DNA from: Prevotellaceae bacterium
GTDB taxonomy: Bacteria > Bacteroidota > Bacteroidia > Bacteroidales > UBA932
Reading direction: 5' to 3'
DNA length: 10,002 bases
Assembly: GCA_031289385.1 (NCBI GenBank)
Contig: JAITPP010000004.1
Location: forward strand, 1-10,002
In this document: positions 6,941 to 10,002 of the stretch, in pieces
How the letters are laid out: every line of letters begins with the position of its first letter
Numbering within the stretch: position 1 is the first letter of the stretch
Program-made: the position numbers and the translations under genes
Notes under the pieces: model-generated
The model's input: only the letters and a program-made list of their open reading frames with translations
The model's database searches: none
What the model was told of the DNA's origin: nothing

Positions 6941-6971
6941 GAGACCGCTTTTTTAGGCGGTTTCGGTTTTT
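6941..6971. terminator. bidirectional hairpin terminator
   Basis: GAGACCGC (6941-6948) and GCGGTTTC (6957-6964) pair over 8 bp around an 8-nt loop. On the plus strand there is one G-U pair, and a T5 tract follows at 6967-6971. On the minus strand the same stem has one A-C mismatch and is followed by TTTTC, so it can still end the DUF3800 unit. The minus-strand stem contains the last codons of the 162-aa gene, and its stop codon lies in the loop. The fold is slightly better on the plus strand. Confidence 0.6.
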
Positions 6972-7441
6972 ATATATTTCTCATATTCTTTTCTCAATTT
7001 TTTTATTCTGTTATCGTGTTCCAAATAATAAGCAGTCCAAGGCAATATATAGTTTTTTCTGTCTTCAAGAATAACTAAATATTTTTCTTTTTCGCAAAAA
7101 ATTAAAATTCGGTTTTTAGTTCCGCGTTTATTTCTCCACACTTTTAAATTTTTACTGTAAGAACTGTTTATCATTGGTTTAGGAAATCTAATTCTTTCCA
7201 TTCTTCTTAAATCAGGAACTCTTTCATTTTCTATGTCTCCCGAATGAGTAAAATGATAATAAGTATATTCTTTATTATCTATGTAAGGATGTGATTTTAA
7301 GTTTAATCTCTTTCCTTGAAAAATGGGTTTCTGAATTACAAAATCGCTTTTAAATATTTCATAAACAGCGGCATTGTATTTTTCAAAATTTCCATCAAAT
7401 GCACTCAGTTCTATTAAATTCGGGAATATTAAATCGTTCAT
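6953..7441 (-). CDS. unrecognised 162-aa partner of the DUF3800 protein
   Basis: I do not recognise a named family with certainty. The start at 7439-7441 is chosen because it forms TAATG with the DUF3800 stop, implying coupled translation; an upstream ATG at 7465 would add eight residues. The protein has three parts. Residues 1-45 are helical. A middle section contains HFTHSGDIENERVPDLRRMERIRF (about 63-86). The C-terminal strand-rich part has VWRNKRG (101-107), YLVILEDRK (121-129) and ILPWTAYYLEHDNRIKKLRKEYEKY. The His, Arg-rich stretch and late TAY motif recall small metal-independent RNases of the BECR (Barnase-EndoU-ColicinE5/D-RelE) type, but this is only an impression. No signal peptide or membrane segment. 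Sampled GC is about 28%, below that of the surrounding sugar genes. Confidence 0.75.
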   Translation of the reverse strand: MNDLIFPNLIELSAFDGNFEKYNAAVYEIFKSDFVIQKPIFQGKRLNLKSHPYIDNKEYTYYHFTHSGDIENERVPDLRRMERIRFPKPMINSSYSKNLKVWRNKRGTKNRILIFCEKEKYLVILEDRKNYILPWTAYYLEHDNRIKKLRKEYEKYIKTETA

Positions 7442-8145
7442 TATGATAATGTTTTTGGTTTCCAAAAGAATAAATTTAATTTGTCTTCTTTGTATAATGT
7501 GGAATAATTCAACGAATATTTTGACTTTTCTTGAATTCTTTTTATAACAGTTAATTTTGCCGTATTCGATTGTAATCCTCTGTTATGATATACAATAGCA
7601 CCAAGCAACAAATCGGTTAAAGGTAAAAGTTCCACTTCCTTTGACTTAATTTGTTGCAATTTTTTTATAATAGTTTTATCAAAATCATAATGATTATTTC
7701 GAAGAATTGTTGTGAGATTTTTAACTTTTTCTTGACTTTTAGTATCTTTTATATCTATAAAAATATTATAAGTATTAGTGGGAATAAGAATAACTTTCAA
7801 TAAATCGAAGTACATTTTATAGTAAAAATCGTCATGTGTTTGGTGAAAAAAATCATGATTCAATTTTGATTTATCAGAAACAATTATTGCGCGAAAGTTA
7901 ATATACTCATTATCAAAAAAATAATCAACTAAATTTAAGTAAAAATCTTTCTTTGCCGGAGATATTTTATTCCATTTTATTTCAAAATTTTGCGAAATTC
8001 CATGAGCAGATTTTATTTCTCGGATACATTTAAAAATTTCATCTTTCTTTTCTTTCTGACACCATATAGCCCCTAATGCCATTACATTTATACCATCATT
8101 TTCTAAATGACAACTTTCATCGCAATATATATTATATTCTATCAT
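7441..8145 (-). CDS. DUF3800 domain protein (RNase H-like fold)
   Basis: A 234-aa protein with the DUF3800 pattern. An N-terminal strand carries YCDES (Asp9, Glu10), EIKW is at 55-58, an IFIDIKDTKS strand holds Asp131/Asp134, and a late helix LLPLTDLLLGAI holds Asp178. These acidic residues lie where RNase H-like nucleases bind metal. DUF3800 proteins are common in phages, plasmids and defence islands, and their biochemical role is poorly known. The gene starts 29 nt after the serine hydrolase stop and its own stop overlaps the next ATG (TAATG). Sampled 60-nt lines have only 18-23% GC against about 43-47% in the preceding gene, a sign of separate origin. The family is likely; the function is inferred. 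Confidence 0.82.
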   Translation of the reverse strand: MIEYNIYCDESCHLENDGINVMALGAIWCQKEKKDEIFKCIREIKSAHGISQNFEIKWNKISPAKKDFYLNLVDYFFDNEYINFRAIIVSDKSKLNHDFFHQTHDDFYYKMYFDLLKVILIPTNTYNIFIDIKDTKSQEKVKNLTTILRNNHYDFDKTIIKKLQQIKSKEVELLPLTDLLLGAIVYHNRGLQSNTAKLTVIKRIQEKSKYSLNYSTLYKEDKLNLFFWKPKTLS

Positions 8146-8174
8146 TTTATTGAAAAATGTCTAAATTTATTGTA

Positions 8175-9323
8175 TTATTTTTTCTTTTTAAACACATCAT
8201 ACATTGCATTTACAACATCAGGTATTATTTTATCTTCGCTGTTTATTGGCGTGCTGCCGTTTGTTATCATTACAACGCCGAATTTTTTGTCGGGATTGAA
8301 AAACATTGCGCTTGTAAGTCCGTATGCGCCGCCTGTGTGTCCTACAAGTGTGTCGCCTTTAACCAACTCGGTTGAAACCATAATTCCCAATCCATACGAA
8401 CTTTTGCCCTTTGTCGGTTCTACGGGCGTAAACATTTGTTTTGACGTTTTTTCGCTTATTATTTGCACTCCGTCGAGCGTGCCGTAGTTCATTCTGCAAA
8501 GCATCCATTTTGCCAAATTTACTGCCGATATTTTCATTCCTCCCGTTGGCGAAAATAATATTGCGTTTTTGCCAAGTGTGTAATTTTCCATTTCTGCGGC
8601 ACGGCTTTTATACGCATCTTTTGATTCAGTCCAAGCCGAATCTTGCCAAGTATAAATGTTTGCAAACTTCGTATTATCCAGAGAATCAATATTAAACCCT
8701 GCATCGTTGATGCCGAGCGGAAGTAAAATATTTTGCCGCACGTAAATATCAAATCGCAAGCCCGAATGAATTTCGATAAGTGCGCCAAGCAGGTTGAAAC
8801 CAAGATTGCAATAATTGTATTTTTCGCTCGGAGCGTAATCCCAATAAGCGTTTCCGTAGTTTTTGTTTATTTCGGGTTTCAGAATATCGTAGTCAAAATA
8901 TCCTTCGGCATCGCTGAGGCTTGATGTGTGCGAAAGCAGCATTTTATATGTGATTTTCGCGTCGGGAAATTTGGGATTGCGAACGCTGTAGCCGAGTGCG
9001 TCGCTGATGTCGTCGTCGAGGTTGAATTTTCCCTGTTCGCACAGTTGCATTATCGCTGTGGATGTAAATGTTTTTGAAATTGATGCGATGCGAAATAAAT
9101 TGTCTTTCGCTGTTTTTTCCTGTGTTTCAAGGTTTTTCAATCCAAACTCGTTTGAGTAAATAATTTTGTTGTCGTTAACTACGGCAACTGCAAATCCTAC
9201 ATACTTGTATTTGTTCAATACATTATTCAACGCCTCGTCGGCTTGTTGATTTTGATTTGCGCTACATCCTGCAAATGACAAGCAGCATATAACTGTGATA
9301 ATAATAAGATTAATCTTTTTCAT
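8175..9323 (-). CDS. lipid-anchored serine hydrolase, beta-lactamase / class C PBP family
   Basis: A 382-aa exported protein. The N-terminus MKKINLIIITVICCLSFAGC is a lipoprotein signal ending in a lipobox with Cys20. The catalytic domain has the three class C-type motifs: SISK at 81-84 (nucleophile Ser81, Lys84), YCN at 171-173 and HTGG at 329-332 in the KTG position. This family includes AmpC, D-aminopeptidases, esterases and cell-wall peptidases. A lipid anchor and a length near 380 favour an envelope peptidase or esterase over a resistance enzyme, but the substrate cannot be read from sequence. It lies 25 nt after the UDP-glucose dehydrogenase and may share its transcript. GC is relatively high (about 43-47% in sampled lines). 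Confidence 0.92.
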   Translation of the reverse strand: MKKINLIIITVICCLSFAGCSANQNQQADEALNNVLNKYKYVGFAVAVVNDNKIIYSNEFGLKNLETQEKTAKDNLFRIASISKTFTSTAIMQLCEQGKFNLDDDISDALGYSVRNPKFPDAKITYKMLLSHTSSLSDAEGYFDYDILKPEINKNYGNAYWDYAPSEKYNYCNLGFNLLGALIEIHSGLRFDIYVRQNILLPLGINDAGFNIDSLDNTKFANIYTWQDSAWTESKDAYKSRAAEMENYTLGKNAILFSPTGGMKISAVNLAKWMLCRMNYGTLDGVQIISEKTSKQMFTPVEPTKGKSSYGLGIMVSTELVKGDTLVGHTGGAYGLTSAMFFNPDKKFGVVMITNGSTPINSEDKIIPDVVNAMYDVFKKKK

Positions 9324-9348
9324 TTTTGATATTTTTATATTAAAAAAT

Positions 9349-10002
9349 TTATTGTCCTATTCCATAATACGTAAATCCCATTTCTGTAAGTTGCGTGCGA
9401 TTGTAAATATTTCGTCCATCAATAATTACGTGTGTTTTCATTTGCAATTTTATTTGCTCCCAATTTGGGATGCGAAATTCTTTCCATTCTGTTATAAGTA
9501 AAATTGCATCTGCATTTTTTGTTGTTTCAAGCATGTTTGAAGAATAGTTTATTTTATCTCCAAAAAGTTGCTTAACTTCTTCTATTGCAGCAAAATCATA
9601 TACATTGACTTTGCATTTCGCTTGAAGTAAAAGTTTAATAGTTTCAATAGATGGGGCTTCGCGAATGTCGTCTGTTTGCGGCTTGAATGCTAATCCCCAA
9701 ACGGCAATTGTTTTTCCCTGCAAATCGCCCTTAAAATGCTGTTCAAGTTTTTTGAAAACAACTTTTTTTTGTTCATCATTTACCAATTCAACTGCGTTCA
9801 AAACCTGCATGTTATACCCTTTGTCTTTTGCTGTTTGTATAAGTGCTTTTATATCTTTCGGAAAACATGAGCCTCCATAACCGCAACCCGAATAAAGAAA
9901 TTTAGAACCTATACGTACATCCGCGCCAATTCCTTGCCTCACCATATTTACGTTAGCACCAAGCAGTTCGCAAAGGTTTGCAATGTCGTTCATAAAACTT
10001 AT
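9349..10002 (-). CDS. ugd: UDP-glucose 6-dehydrogenase, C-terminal half (cut by the right edge)
   Basis: The visible 217 codons read through the ATG at 9991-9993 to the window edge (ISFMNDIANLCE), so that ATG is internal and the real start lies outside. The enzyme oxidises UDP-glucose to UDP-glucuronate with two NAD+. GCGYGGSCFPKD contains the catalytic cysteine (codon at 9865-9867). The C-terminal UDP-binding domain shows KTIAVWGLAFKPQTDDIREAPSI and a final VIIDGRNIY. Full-length family members are about 440 aa. It supplies an acidic sugar precursor for capsule or O-antigen, consistent with the genes that follow. Confidence 0.95.
   Translation of the reverse strand: MSFMNDIANLCELLGANVNMVRQGIGADVRIGSKFLYSGCGYGGSCFPKDIKALIQTAKDKGYNMQVLNAVELVNDEQKKVVFKKLEQHFKGDLQGKTIAVWGLAFKPQTDDIREAPSIETIKLLLQAKCKVNVYDFAAIEEVKQLFGDKINYSSNMLETTKNADAILLITEWKEFRIPNWEQIKLQMKTHVIIDGRNIYNRTQLTEMGFTYYGIGQ

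Noticed and set aside
8107..8924. Several plus-strand open frames opposite the serine hydrolase, and one out-of-frame minus frame at 8534-8803
   Set aside because: They are shadows of a gene with complete family motifs and do not resemble any protein family.
8175..9323. Acquired beta-lactam resistance gene
   Set aside because: The motifs are shared by esterases and peptidases; the lipobox and the sugar-locus context give no support for resistance.

Overview
The window comes from an AT-rich genome, most likely a Bacteroidota bacterium. Nearly every gene lacks a purine-rich Shine-Dalgarno sequence and has an A/T-rich leader instead. The gene families (CDP-glucose branch enzymes, a four-helix-bundle S23 protein, a lipid-anchored class C-like serine hydrolase) fit that phylum. 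All convincing genes lie on the minus strand, so the reading order is from high to low coordinates. No rRNA, tRNA, CRISPR array or transposase was seen.

Right edge to 8175: the C-terminal half of a UDP-glucose 6-dehydrogenase runs off the window. It is followed 25 nt later by a lipoprotein of the beta-lactamase / penicillin-binding serine hydrolase family. Both are envelope related and have moderate GC (about 43-47% in sampled serine-hydrolase lines).

8145 to 6953: a strikingly AT-rich two-gene unit (about 18-28% GC in sampled 60-nt lines). A DUF3800 protein with RNase H-like acidic residues is coupled through TAATG to an unrecognised 162-aa protein, and a terminator hairpin closes the unit. 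This looks like an accessory, perhaps defence or toxin-type, insertion in the polysaccharide locus.

6815 to 290: the polysaccharide cluster proper. It holds a membrane-attached family 2 glycosyltransferase and a small four-helix-bundle (S23/IVP) protein with short-period repeats on both sides. Then come RfbF (glucose-1-phosphate cytidylyltransferase), RfbG (CDP-glucose 4,6-dehydratase), an RmlC-type 3,5-epimerase, an SDR reductase/epimerase and a MOP-superfamily flippase. The four sugar enzymes copy the logic of RmlA-B-C-D on a CDP carrier. They would make an activated 6-deoxyhexose for a surface polysaccharide that the glycosyltransferase assembles and the flippase exports.

304 to 1: the flippase ends inside a perfectly phased array of twenty 7-nt units (140 bp). 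Beyond it lies the 5' end of a possible unrecognised gene cut by the window edge.
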